From Chloroflexaceae bacterium (lineage in GTDB: Bacteria; Chloroflexota; Chloroflexia; Chloroflexales; Chloroflexaceae): a stretch of 38,465 nt of DNA. The stretch's first letter is position 1. Each line of letters begins with the position of its first letter. This document shows positions 1 through 7,908 of this stretch, piece by piece. Location: contig JANQID010000035.1 of the NCBI GenBank assembly GCA_028282325.1, positions 1 through 38,465 of the forward strand, written 5' to 3'. Below the pieces are notes generated by a model. It had not been told where the DNA came from. It did not search any database and worked only from the letters and a program-made list of their open reading frames with translations. A program made the position numbers and the translations under genes.

Positions 1-100
1 GCACAGCGAAGAATCTCGGATTCCCAGGCCATCGAGACCCTTCCCCTTCGCTTCGCTCAGGGTCAGGGTGACATGCAGCATACGCATCATCGTTTGGTAG
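1..100. repeat. Possible dispersed intergenic repeat, cut by the window edge
   Basis: This gene-free stretch carries two phrases, one built on GCGAAGAATCTCGG and one on CTTCGCTTCGCTCAGGG. They look like the GAGCG/CGAAG dispersed intergenic repeats I associate with Chloroflexia genomes. No second copy is visible in this window, so the call rests on recognition alone. The rest of the stretch up to tatD shows nothing else I can name. Confidence 0.25.
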
Positions 101-179
101 CGAACAGCGTGAAATCACCGTTGCGACGCGGGAACGTAACTCCCCCGCTCCGGCGTCCAGGCCTTGTTTATTCTCTCGC

Positions 180-956
180 TCAGAATGCGAAGATTCGCTC
201 GGCGTTGAGCCATACCGAAGATGTCAGGTCGAGCAAGGACATATCGCGCAATGCGGCGATGCGCTCGGCGATCAGGCGAACCCGCGCCGGTTCATTACGT
301 TTGCCGCGCATAGGATGCGGGCTGAGGTATGGGCAGTCGGTTTCGGTCAGTATCCGGTCAAGCGGCACACGGCGCACAACGTTGTGGAGCGCCTGCGCTT
401 TTGGGAACGTGACCGGCCCGGAGAACGAGAGCATAAAGCCGATCTCCAGACAAGCTTCGGCATACGCCCAATCCCCGGAAAACGAATGCATAATGCCCGG
501 CTGCCCCTGCGCCGCATCGCGCAGCACGCGAATCGTGTCGGACTGAGCATCGCGACTATGGATGACCGCGGGCAGACGCAACTCGCGGGCCAGCACCAAT
601 TGCGCGCGAAAGAACTGCTCCTGGCGATCCGGCGGCGCTTCGTTCCAATAGTAATCGAAGCCGATCTCACCGATTGCAACGACCTTTGGATGTTGCGCCA
701 ACGCCCGCACCTGATCCAGCCAATCGGGCGGCGCGGCGGCGATGTAGTTGGGCTGGACGCCGACAACTGCGAAGATCTGGCCATAGCGCTCGGCCAGCGC
801 AATCGCTGCGCGACTGGAAGGCAGATCGTAGCCAATCTCGACAATACACCGGACGCCCGCCTCGGCGGCGCAGCTTAGCACATCAACACGATCATCATCA
901 AACTGCGACGCGTGTACGTGGGTGTGCGTATCAATCAATGCGTGCTCGGCTGGCAT
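180..956 (-). CDS. tatD: TatD family metal-dependent hydrolase (DNase)
   Basis: This 258-residue protein is full length for the TatD family, which are cytoplasmic TIM-barrel phosphodiesterases with 3'-5' exonuclease and DNase activity. Residues near the N-terminus give the metal-binding DTHTHVH signature. The central GEIGFDYYW block supplies the metal-ligand glutamate. The C-terminal TETDCPYLSP motif with downstream RGKRNEP is the usual TatD ending. The chosen ATG lies only about six bases after a TACAAT element, so the transcript may be leaderless and no ribosome site is seen. The gene is divergent from ktrA and stands alone on the minus strand. The family assignment is secure; the in vivo substrate (DNA repair, apoptosis-like DNA degradation or RNA) is not known from sequence. 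Confidence 0.93.
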   Translation of the reverse strand: MPAEHALIDTHTHVHASQFDDDRVDVLSCAAEAGVRCIVEIGYDLPSSRAAIALAERYGQIFAVVGVQPNYIAAAPPDWLDQVRALAQHPKVVAIGEIGFDYYWNEAPPDRQEQFFRAQLVLARELRLPAVIHSRDAQSDTIRVLRDAAQGQPGIMHSFSGDWAYAEACLEIGFMLSFSGPVTFPKAQALHNVVRRVPLDRILTETDCPYLSPHPMRGKRNEPARVRLIAERIAALRDMSLLDLTSSVWLNAERIFAF

Positions 957-962
957 AGGGGC

Positions 963-973
963 ATTGTAGCATA
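963..973 (-). promoter_or_regulatory. Extended -10 promoter of tatD
   Basis: On the minus strand the sequence reads TATGCTACAAT, an extended -10 (TGC plus TACAAT). The predicted start of transcription falls at or within a base or two of the tatD ATG. The same eleven bases occur upstream of lpd. Only a weak -35 (GTGGCA-like) is present at 17-base spacing. Confidence 0.5.
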
Positions 974-1216
974 CTCTGTTGCAACTGCCACAGAGTAATT
1001 GCGGCTCAACCTGAGACAGCGCGCGAAACCGGCAGAGAAATCGGTTCTGCTTGTGGTCTGACGTAAGAGCGCCGAAACCGTCGCCAACATGCGGAACCAG
1101 GGCATTGCCCTATCCGTGAAGGGCGGTAAAATATACTATGTACTGGCAAGAATCCACACAATATGGCATCTGTCGCGACAGCGCTGCTCGCGACAACGAC
1201 TGAAATGAGGAGCATT

Positions 1217-1885
1217 ATGGGCCGTCGTGGAAGAAAGCCCGAATTCGCAATCATCGGCCTGGGGCGTTTTGGCACAAGCCTCGCGCTTACCCTGATGGAT
1301 CGCGGATTCCACATTCTCGGCATCGATCGTAGTCCAGAGATTGTCCAGCGTCTGGCCGATCGCATCACGCAGGTCGTGGCGCTTGACGCCACCGACGAGG
1401 AGGCGCTGCGGGCAGTCGATATCGCCTCATTCGACACGGTAGTCGTCGCGATCGGCACCAACTTTGAATGCAACCTGATGACGACCGTCGCCCTCAAGAT
1501 TCTGGGGGTTCGGCACATCATTTGCAAAGCGATGACCCAACGTCAACGCACGATCTTGCTGCGCGTCGGTGCGAATCAGGTGGTGTTGCCCGAACACGAA
1601 GCTGGCCAACGCCTGGCGCGAACGTTGGCCGAGCCCGGCGTGCTCGACCATCTGGAGTTGGGACCAAACTATAGTTTAATCGAGTTGAGCGTTCCGGAAG
1701 CGCTAGTCGGCAAAACGCTCATCGAGGCGAACTTGCGCCGTCGATTCAGCCTCAACATCCTGGCTATCAAACGCGGCCCTAGTCTGATCGTCTCGCCGCC
1801 GCCGGACCACACGTTTTCCAAAGATGATCTGATGGTTGTGATTGGCACTAACGGCAACATTCGCCGATTCTGCGAGACGGCATGA
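1217..1885 (+). CDS. ktrA: Potassium uptake regulator KtrA/TrkA (RCK domain)
   Basis: The product is 222 residues, the usual size of KtrA, the cytoplasmic gating ring of the Ktr potassium channel. The N-terminal Rossmann RCK_N domain shows the nucleotide-binding GLGRFG motif followed by a strand ending in GID. The C-terminal ~80 residues form the TrkA_C (RCK_C) domain. An upstream in-frame ATG at 1163 exists, but the start at 1217 is preceded by GAGGAG at good spacing and places the Rossmann motif near the N-terminus, as in the family. The stop overlaps the start of ktrB by four bases (ATGA), so the two subunits are translationally coupled. KtrA binds ATP/ADP and, in Firmicutes, c-di-AMP; a PgpH-type c-di-AMP hydrolase is encoded later in this window, so that link is plausible but inferred. 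Confidence 0.93.
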   Translation: MGRRGRKPEFAIIGLGRFGTSLALTLMDRGFHILGIDRSPEIVQRLADRITQVVALDATDEEALRAVDIASFDTVVVAIGTNFECNLMTTVALKILGVRHIICKAMTQRQRTILLRVGANQVVLPEHEAGQRLARTLAEPGVLDHLELGPNYSLIELSVPEALVGKTLIEANLRRRFSLNILAIKRGPSLIVSPPPDHTFSKDDLMVVIGTNGNIRRFCETA

Positions 1886-3285
1886 ACCTCAAGTGGATAA
1901 TCCCCAATAAGCAACTGCGCGCTTTTGTGCGCTTGCAGCGATTGCGTTGGCGTCAGCGACGCCGGCCTATGCCCACCGCCGTTCGCCTGGTGTCAGGGCT
2001 AGGCGGACTGATCGTACTCGGCACATTCCTGTTGATGCTGCCATTCGTCGGCGCTGAACGTCCTTTGCATTTCAACGAAGCTATGTTCACCGCCGCGTCC
2101 GCCTTGAGCGTCACCGGCCTGTCGATTATTACCCCGGTTCACGATCTGTCACTCATTGGCCAGATTATTCTCCTGCTCCTGATCCAGGTCGGCGGGGTCG
2201 GCTTTATGGTCGGAGCGGTGCTCATCTTCCGGGTGCTTGGACGACGGATCACGCTTGTCGATCGGCTGACCCTGACCGACTCGCTCGGCCTACTCGTTCC
2301 CGGCGCGATCTTGAACCTGACCCGCCGGGTGTTGATTACCGTGTTTCTGATCGAGAGCGTCGGTGCGATCCTGCTCTGGTTCAACTGGCACGAAGAACTG
2401 GGCGATCGCCGGGCCGCATTCTACGCCATCTTTCACGCAGTTTCGGCATTCTGCAACGCCGGCTTCGATCTCTTCAACGGCTTGCCAGAATATCCCGAAG
2501 GCCTGCCCCGCGATACGTGGACCCTGACGGTCATGGGAGTGCTGATTTTTCTCGGCGGGCTGGGCATTCCCGTGCTCGCCGATCTGATCACCTGGCCGCG
2601 CGGACATCGGTTCACCCTGCACACGCGTATCACCCTGGTCGTGGTGATCGCGCTGATCATCGCCGGGGGCGTGGGCGTGTTCTTCGCCGAACGACGCATC
2701 GATGGCGTGCTGGCCAGCGAGCCCTGGTGGCGGCAACTACTGATGTCGATGTTTCAATCGGTCTCGGCGCGCACCGCCGGGTTCGCCGGGGTCGCAAACT
2801 TTGAACTTCTCTCGCCCGCCAGCCAGCTTTTGCTCATCGTGCTGATGTTTATCGGCTGCGCACCGGCCTCAATGGGCGGCGGCATTACCACCGGCACCTT
2901 AGCCACGCTGATGCTGGCGCTGTGGGGCTACGCACGCGGGCTGCCAACCGCCCAGATCGGCAAACGCAGCCTGGCCGTCGGCACGATGCGCAAAGCCGCC
3001 GCCGTGCTGACCATTTCGCTGTTCGTGGTGTTGCTGGCCTCCTGGCTGATTCTGATGACCCACGACGCACCGCTGAATGTCGTGGTGTTTGAGGTTGTCT
3101 CGGCGTTTGCAACCTGCGGGCTGAGTCTGCAATTTACCGATGAGCTGAATCTCTTCGGGCAGTTGATTATCGCGTTGATGATGTTCTGGGGACGCCTGGG
3201 GGCCTTGACAATCGTGGTGGCAATCGCGCAACAGCGCCGATCGCAGCCGTTCGCCTATCCCGAAGAGCAAATTCTGATCGGATAA
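1882..3285 (+). CDS. ktrB: Potassium uptake membrane subunit KtrB/TrkH
   Basis: This 467-residue integral membrane protein belongs to the TrkH/KtrB/HKT superfamily, whose fold repeats a membrane-pore-membrane unit four times. The recurring selectivity-loop patterns are visible, for example ASALSVTGLS, AFCNAGFDLF, SARTAGF and FATCGLSL, each carrying the expected glycine. The basic N-terminal tail (RLQRLRWRQRRR) precedes the first membrane helix. The length fits KtrB better than the longer TrkH. It acts with KtrA, encoded immediately upstream with a four-base overlap, to import K+ driven by the sodium or membrane potential. There is no sign of truncation. Confidence 0.94.
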   Translation: MNLKWIIPNKQLRAFVRLQRLRWRQRRRPMPTAVRLVSGLGGLIVLGTFLLMLPFVGAERPLHFNEAMFTAASALSVTGLSIITPVHDLSLIGQIILLLLIQVGGVGFMVGAVLIFRVLGRRITLVDRLTLTDSLGLLVPGAILNLTRRVLITVFLIESVGAILLWFNWHEELGDRRAAFYAIFHAVSAFCNAGFDLFNGLPEYPEGLPRDTWTLTVMGVLIFLGGLGIPVLADLITWPRGHRFTLHTRITLVVVIALIIAGGVGVFFAERRIDGVLASEPWWRQLLMSMFQSVSARTAGFAGVANFELLSPASQLLLIVLMFIGCAPASMGGGITTGTLATLMLALWGYARGLPTAQIGKRSLAVGTMRKAAAVLTISLFVVLLASWLILMTHDAPLNVVVFEVVSAFATCGLSLQFTDELNLFGQLIIALMMFWGRLGALTIVVAIAQQRRSQPFAYPEEQILIG

Positions 3286-3336
3286 GGCAGCAGTGCACCA
3301 TCGCTGCCGAGGCATTAGTCGTTCCATTCACATCGC

Positions 3337-3347
3337 TATGCTACAAT
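3337..3347 (+). promoter_or_regulatory. Extended -10 promoter of lpd
   Basis: The stretch reads TATGCTACAAT, with the TGC extension before TACAAT, identical to the element ahead of tatD. No good -35 is seen. It lies about 50 bases before the lpd GTG start and its AAAGAAAGG ribosome site. Confidence 0.45.
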
Positions 3348-3398
3348 ACAGCACAAACCGCACAGCAACGTGTTTCAATAGAAAGAAAGGCAATCAGT

Positions 3399-4811
3399 GT
3401 GAGCGACAGCACCTACGATATTGTCATTATCGGGTCCGGACCGGGCGGCTATGTCGCGGCTATTCGCGCCGGGCAAATCGGTTTGCGGACCGCTATCGTT
3501 GAATTCAGCGCACTGGGCGGGGTCTGCCTGAATGTCGGCTGCATCCCGACCAAGGCCCTGCTGCACAGCGCCGATTTGCTCGAAGAGGTCAAGGGCGGCA
3601 AACGCTTCGGCGTGCTCACGTCCGATGTCTCGTTCGACCTGGGCACCGCGATGAAACACAAAGCCACGGTGATCAAGCAGAGCGTCGAGGGCGTGGCTTT
3701 CCTGATGAAGAAAAACAAGGTCGATGTATATAACGGTCGCGGCGATATTGCCGGTCGCGGCGCGGTGCGCGTTCAGCTCAACGAGGGCGGTGAACAAACC
3801 CTTCAGACTCGGCACATCATTGTGGCGACCGGCGGACGCCCACGCGATCTGCCGGGCATCGCGTTCGACCGCGAGCGCATTCTCTCCTCGACCGATATGC
3901 TCAACCTGTCCGAAACGCCCACAAGCCTGCTCGTCGTCGGCGCGGGCGCGATCGGCATCGAGTTTGCCTCGATGTTTCACGCATTCGGCGCTGAAGTTAC
4001 GGTGATCGAGGCGCTGCCGCGTATCGTGCCCAATGAGGATGAAGAAGTCAGCGCCGAGCTGGCAAAGGCATTCCAGCGCCGCGGCATCAAGACAATGGCC
4101 GGGGCGACCCTGAAGAGCGCCGTGCACAGCGAAACCGGGGTGACGGTAGAGGTCGCCGACAGCAGCGGCAAAACGCACCAGCTCGAATTCGAGCGTATGC
4201 TGTTGGGTATCGGCATTCAGCCCAACACCCTGGGCATCGGCTTGGAAGAAGCCGGCGTCAAACTGAATCCGCGCGGTTTTGTGGAAGTTGACAGTATGAT
4301 GCGCACCGCCGCCGAGGGCGTTTACGCAATCGGCGACTGCTGCACAACCACGCCGTGGCTGGCGCACAAAGCCTCCGCCGAGGGTATTCTCGCGGTCGAG
4401 CACATCGCTGGCCACAATGTGCAGCCGATCGACTACGGGCGCATTGCGGCCTGCACCTACTGCACCCCGGAGATTGCCAGCGTCGGCCTGACCGAAGCCC
4501 AGGCGAAAGAGCAGGGCTATAACGTGAAGGTGGGCAAATTTCCCTTCTCGGCGAACGGCAAAGCACGCGTGTTGGGGCAAAGCCGCGTCGGCTTCATCAA
4601 AATCATCGCCGACACACAATACGATGAAATCCTGGGCGTCCATATGATCGGCCCGCACGTAACCGAGATGATCAGCGAGGGCGGCCTGGCCCTGAGCCAC
4701 GAGGCGACGGGCGAGAGCATGCTCCAGACGATCCACGCCCACCCGACGCTCTACGAAGCGATCGGCGAAGCGGCCCACGCCCTGGTGCATGGCGCGGCGA
4801 TCCACATCTAG
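3399..4811 (+). CDS. lpdA: Dihydrolipoamide dehydrogenase
   Basis: The 470-residue product is a full-length class I flavin disulfide reductase, the E3 subunit that reoxidises dihydrolipoamide with NAD+ in 2-oxoacid dehydrogenase or glycine cleavage complexes. The N-terminal FAD site reads GSGPGGYVAA. The redox-active disulfide is C43 and C48 in GGVCLNVGC. The NAD site is GAGAIGIEFASMF, and the C-terminal dimer-interface pair is H448 and E453 in HPTLYE. The start is a GTG preceded by AAAGAAAGG. No E1, E2 or lipoyl-protein genes are adjacent, so the complex it serves cannot be told from context. A long open frame on the opposite strand is a shadow. Confidence 0.96.
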   Translation: MSDSTYDIVIIGSGPGGYVAAIRAGQIGLRTAIVEFSALGGVCLNVGCIPTKALLHSADLLEEVKGGKRFGVLTSDVSFDLGTAMKHKATVIKQSVEGVAFLMKKNKVDVYNGRGDIAGRGAVRVQLNEGGEQTLQTRHIIVATGGRPRDLPGIAFDRERILSSTDMLNLSETPTSLLVVGAGAIGIEFASMFHAFGAEVTVIEALPRIVPNEDEEVSAELAKAFQRRGIKTMAGATLKSAVHSETGVTVEVADSSGKTHQLEFERMLLGIGIQPNTLGIGLEEAGVKLNPRGFVEVDSMMRTAAEGVYAIGDCCTTTPWLAHKASAEGILAVEHIAGHNVQPIDYGRIAACTYCTPEIASVGLTEAQAKEQGYNVKVGKFPFSANGKARVLGQSRVGFIKIIADTQYDEILGVHMIGPHVTEMISEGGLALSHEATGESMLQTIHAHPTLYEAIGEAAHALVHGAAIHI

Positions 4812-4952
4812 CGTCAAGGCAAACGAATTGTCAGGCGGGGTAAGCTCAGCGCGGGCAGCCGCCGCTCGCCCCGCCTGGCAGGCCTCGATCCCGATTTCTT
4901 GGACAAGCTTATGTAAAGAAGGCAACAACGCCTCTGCTATGCGGCAAGGGGA

Positions 4953-5408
4953 ATGCAGGCGCGGATATTACCGGAGCGTTCAATCCGACTAGCAATTCTG
5001 CCCGCGACAACACATTACACCATTTTGTTCTCGCCGGCGCTAGCATCTGCAGCACCAGAGCCCGTCGCGTGGGATCGGGCGGCGATGCTGAAGCGTATGA
5101 CAGATGACGAGGATTTTGCCCGAACAATCATCGAGATTTTCCTGCTCGACTTCCCGAAACAGATCGAGAAGCTCGAGCAAATGCTGGAAAACGGTAATCT
5201 TCAAGCCATTGAGTGCCAGGCTCACACGATAAAGGGCGAGGCGGCTAATATGAGCGGCGAGGCGCTGCGTGAAGCGGCCTCTACGATGGAGAAGGCGAGC
5301 AAGGCGGGCGATATCGAAGCTGTCAGACTATGTATGCACGATCTCGTGGCGCGCTTCGAGCGTTTGAAGAACGAGATGAACGCCTACCTGGACGGTCAGG
5401 GCATTTGA
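4953..5408 (+). CDS. Stand-alone HPt (histidine phosphotransfer) domain protein
   Basis: Residues ~36-145 form an HPt four-helix bundle. The phospho-accepting histidine is H91 in the canonical AHTIKGEAANM motif. The lead-in (PVAWDRAAML...DDEDFARTIIEIFL) is the phrase usually found at the C-terminal HPt module of hybrid histidine kinases, so this may be a freed phosphorelay module. The first ~35 residues are not family-like. The annotated ATG has AAGGGGA directly against it, so the real start is uncertain and could lie further in. No kinase or response regulator is adjacent; its partner must be encoded elsewhere. The role in a phosphorelay is known for the family, while the pathway is unknown. 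Confidence 0.8.
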   Translation: MQARILPERSIRLAILPATTHYTILFSPALASAAPEPVAWDRAAMLKRMTDDEDFARTIIEIFLLDFPKQIEKLEQMLENGNLQAIECQAHTIKGEAANMSGEALREAASTMEKASKAGDIEAVRLCMHDLVARFERLKNEMNAYLDGQGI

Positions 5409-5461
5409 CTGCAAAGCGCTATGTGTCGCATATGTATCGAAGATATGGTTACAGCCTCAAC

Positions 5462-5490
5462 TTGACGTTTCAGAAAATCGGTGCTAATCT
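5462..5490 (+). promoter_or_regulatory. Promoter of the solitary methyltransferase gene
   Basis: TTGACG at 5462-5467 and TAATCT at 5485-5490 are separated by 17 bases. The -10 is a poor hexamer, but it carries a TGC extension. Transcription would begin about 30 bases before the preferred ATG at 5530, leaving room for the AGGTGAAAG ribosome site. Confidence 0.45.
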
Positions 5491-5529
5491 GAAGCATCAT
5501 TTACACGTAAACAGGTGAAAGACAATGCT

Positions 5530-6843
5530 ATGAGCTATGCGATTGCGCGACAGCGAAACAACAATCTCGACGCTAACAAGCTTTACAACGAGGATCGCGC
5601 AATTCATGAATGGTATCGCTTTGTTTTGTCATTTCCGCCGCACCTCGTTCGCCAATATCTCGAACGTTTCGCCGCAACCCCTGGGAAACGCGTTCTCGAT
5701 CCTTTTTGCGGCACTGGAACAACAGTCGTCGAGTGCAAAAAATTAGGCATTGAGGGCGTTGGCATTGAAGGCAATCCAATAGCGCACTTCGCTAGCGGCG
5801 TAAAAACTGACTGGTCAATTAACCCCGATGCTCTTGTGATCGAGGCGCAGCGCCTTGCCGAAATCGTACGCGAACAACTACTGGCTATTGGCATCCAAGA
5901 TGAAATGCCTTTAATCCAAATGCCTGCTGACCATACGGCGCTTCGCTCTTTACCGCCTGAACAAGCCAATCTCTTACTAACGAACTCAATCAGTCCTCTT
6001 CCGCTGCATAAGGCGCTTGTGCTTCGTGACGCCATTTATGAACAAGCCAGCGCCAGGCATGCAAACCACTTACTGCTTGCGCTGGTGAAAGCGCTGGTAA
6101 TCAGCGCCAGTAATTTACATTTCGGTCCAGAGGTTGGCGTGGGCGCAATCAAGAATGATGCAGTAGTCATCGCTCCCTGGCTTGCCAATGTTCAAGCAAT
6201 GGCGCAAGATATTGCTATGCTTCATGATGAATGCCCGGCGCCGTCAAACATTCATCTAGGAGATGCGCGAAATATCGCGGCAATGCTTCCACAACAATCG
6301 ATTGATATTGTTATTACTTCGCCTCCATATCCTAATGAGAAAGATTACACACGTACCACTCGGTTAGAGTCAGTGTTTCTCAGTTTTGTGCAGAATAAGG
6401 CCGACCTTCGCGCTATGAAGAAAGGGCTTGTACGTTCCAACACACGCGGCGTATACAAAGAAGATAATGATCACGAATCGGTTGAGAATCTTCCAAGCAT
6501 TCAGACGTTAGCTGATAGCATTGAGCAACGTCGCGTTGAACTAGGCAAGACATCCGGTTTTGAGCGACTTTATGCGCGAGTTACGCGCCTGTATTTTGGA
6601 GGCATGGCCCGCCATCTGTCAGAACTACGAAGCCGCCTCGCTCCAGGCGCTCAACTTGCTTACGTCGTAGGAGATCAAGCATCTTATTTCAGAGTGATGA
6701 TCCGCACGGGCGAGATATTCTGTGAAATTGCTGAACACTTAGGCTATAATGTCGTCGGAGTGGATCTCTTCCGTACCCGGCTTGCAACCGCCACGCGAGA
6801 ACAGATGCGCGAGGAGGTGGTCATATTGCAGTGGCAGGGTTAG
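5530..6843 (+). CDS. Solitary site-specific DNA amino-methyltransferase (N6-adenine or N4-cytosine)
   Basis: This 437-residue protein has the SAM-binding motif I DPFCGTGTT at residues 57-65 and the catalytic motif IV TSPPY at 263-267, about 200 residues later. The variable segment between them may include the target recognition region. TSPPY is common in N4-cytosine enzymes, but N6-adenine activity cannot be excluded. I prefer the ATG at 5530, with AGGTGAAAG upstream, to the GTG at 5515, which lacks a ribosome site. The coding sequence is noticeably more AT-rich than its neighbours and its codon choices differ, suggesting horizontal acquisition. No recognisable endonuclease gene is adjacent, so it is either an orphan methylase or the survivor of a lost restriction-modification system. 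Confidence 0.87.
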   Translation: MSYAIARQRNNNLDANKLYNEDRAIHEWYRFVLSFPPHLVRQYLERFAATPGKRVLDPFCGTGTTVVECKKLGIEGVGIEGNPIAHFASGVKTDWSINPDALVIEAQRLAEIVREQLLAIGIQDEMPLIQMPADHTALRSLPPEQANLLLTNSISPLPLHKALVLRDAIYEQASARHANHLLLALVKALVISASNLHFGPEVGVGAIKNDAVVIAPWLANVQAMAQDIAMLHDECPAPSNIHLGDARNIAAMLPQQSIDIVITSPPYPNEKDYTRTTRLESVFLSFVQNKADLRAMKKGLVRSNTRGVYKEDNDHESVENLPSIQTLADSIEQRRVELGKTSGFERLYARVTRLYFGGMARHLSELRSRLAPGAQLAYVVGDQASYFRVMIRTGEIFCEIAEHLGYNVVGVDLFRTRLATATREQMREEVVILQWQG

Positions 6844-6856
6844 AAGCATATGAGCT

Positions 6857-7030
6857 ATGAGCAGAAGCGAGAAAACTGCCATTATCGAAGCATATGGGAA
6901 ACCGGCTAACTCCCCAGTCTTGTTATCACTCCTCTTGTCCCATCTTAACCTCCCCCCCGCCTGTAGCAATGCCTTCCCTCCGAGTAGCGAATTCTCACTA
7001 CTGTCTGCGCAGCTTCGGGTGTATGCTTGA
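6857..7030 (+). CDS. Possible 57-residue ORF or remnant behind the methyltransferase
   Basis: An ATG 13 bases after the methyltransferase stop opens a 57-codon frame ending in TGA. The peptide begins MSRSEKTAIIEAYGKPAN and continues with a leucine-rich stretch. It could be the first codons of a decayed partner gene such as a nuclease, but I recognise no family and see no good ribosome site. The 6844-7146 interval otherwise holds two copies of GAAGCATATG (near 6843 and 6887) and no other structure that I can support. Confidence 0.25.
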   Translation: MSRSEKTAIIEAYGKPANSPVLLSLLLSHLNLPPACSNAFPPSSEFSLLSAQLRVYA

Positions 7031-7146
7031 GGCGAATCGGGCACAAATGCGAGGCGTCATTCTATTGCGGCCCAGGGTCGTTGCTCGCTTGTTGTGTGCT
7101 CGCGACTGACGCAACCCAACCTTTATGATCCAGGGAGATAGACGTA

Positions 7147-7317
7147 ATGAGCAAAACCGAAACCGCACAAGAGCAGCCGAAATGCGCCGATTGCCCGTTG
7201 CGCAAAAAGGCCGAAGCCAAGCCGAAGTCGCTGATCGGTTGGTTCTGGCGCTGGCATACCACCTGGTGCCCAGGCTGGAAAGCCTATCAAAGGCATCTGG
7301 CCGAGCAGGGAAATTAA
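7147..7317 (+). CDS. Small Cys/Trp-rich protein, unknown function
   Basis: A 56-codon gene starts with ATG behind a good AGGGAGA ribosome site. The peptide has a CADC motif at C13-C16, a lysine-rich linker, then a striking aromatic block WFWRWHTTWCPGW that contains a third cysteine at 41. It ends in a helical segment (AYQRHLAEQ). The paired cysteines suggest metal or redox chemistry, while the Trp cluster could be membrane-interfacial or bind RNA; both are inference. It is followed by a strong GC-rich hairpin, which supports an independent transcription unit. I do not recognise the family. Confidence 0.65.
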   Translation: MSKTETAQEQPKCADCPLRKKAEAKPKSLIGWFWRWHTTWCPGWKAYQRHLAEQGN

Positions 7318-7346
7318 CGACTCATACACACTAATCGCTGGTGAAA

Positions 7347-7377
7347 ACGCCGCCGCCTATGCTATGGGCGGCGGCGT
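7347..7377. terminator. Bidirectional hairpin between converging genes
   Basis: An 11-bp perfect GC stem (ACGCCGCCGCC / GGCGGCGGCGT) with a 9-base loop lies between the small Cys/Trp gene (plus) and the GDYXXLXY gene (minus). There is no long T tract, so it may act as a weak or Rho-assisted terminator. Confidence 0.55.
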
Positions 7378-7413
7378 GTATGTTATCCGATTGATGCTGC
7401 TTCACCACGTCTA

Positions 7414-7908
7414 TTACTCTGGCTCGATCGGGCGCAAATCCGCGTCGAGCAGCCTGGACAGCAAGCTCTGGCCGTTTTCGGCGACACGCAACTCGCCATA
7501 GCGTGCCTGCTCATACGCCTCGGCCTGACCTTCCTGGAAGAAGAACGACTCGGCCCCCAGGAGAATCTGACCGTTCCGGGTATGATAGCGCAGCACAACT
7601 TCATTCGCAGCGAGCGGCTGGGAGTCGTCGTGAAAGCGCTGAAAATGGCCGATGTTCCGCTCATCCAGCGCAATGACTAACGCGCCGCTATCAGGCGGAT
7701 CGGCGAGCGTATGCGCGGCGTCGCGCGCCGCCCGATAGCGCAACGCCATATAGTCGCCCTGGATCAGCGAACGCGGATCGACCGGCGTCAGTTCGAGAAT
7801 CACCGGACGGCCCTGCATCACAAGTCGCTCGTGCTGAACAACCAGCAGATTGACCCATCCCAGCGTCAGAATAACCACCGCCCACACAATGATCACACGC
7901 ACATTCAT
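7414..7908 (-). CDS. GDYXXLXY-domain membrane-anchored protein
   Basis: The 164-residue product begins with a hydrophobic segment (about residues 4-25) and then shows the diagnostic GDYMALRY motif of the GDYXXLXY family. The rest is a small extracytoplasmic beta-rich domain. It overlaps the end of the DUF4401 gene by four bases (ATGA) with GGAGG upstream, so it is the last gene of a three-gene coupled operon. The DUF2157-DUF4401-GDYXXLXY order is a recurrent bacterial arrangement. The biochemical role is unknown. Confidence 0.85.
   Translation of the reverse strand: MNVRVIIVWAVVILTLGWVNLLVVQHERLVMQGRPVILELTPVDPRSLIQGDYMALRYRAARDAAHTLADPPDSGALVIALDERNIGHFQRFHDDSQPLAANEVVLRYHTRNGQILLGAESFFFQEGQAEAYEQARYGELRVAENGQSLLSRLLDADLRPIEPE

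Noticed and set aside
3375-4928. A 517-codon open frame on the minus strand across lpd
   Set aside because: It lies opposite a textbook dihydrolipoamide dehydrogenase with all motifs, has no family resemblance, and is a product of GC-rich codon bias.
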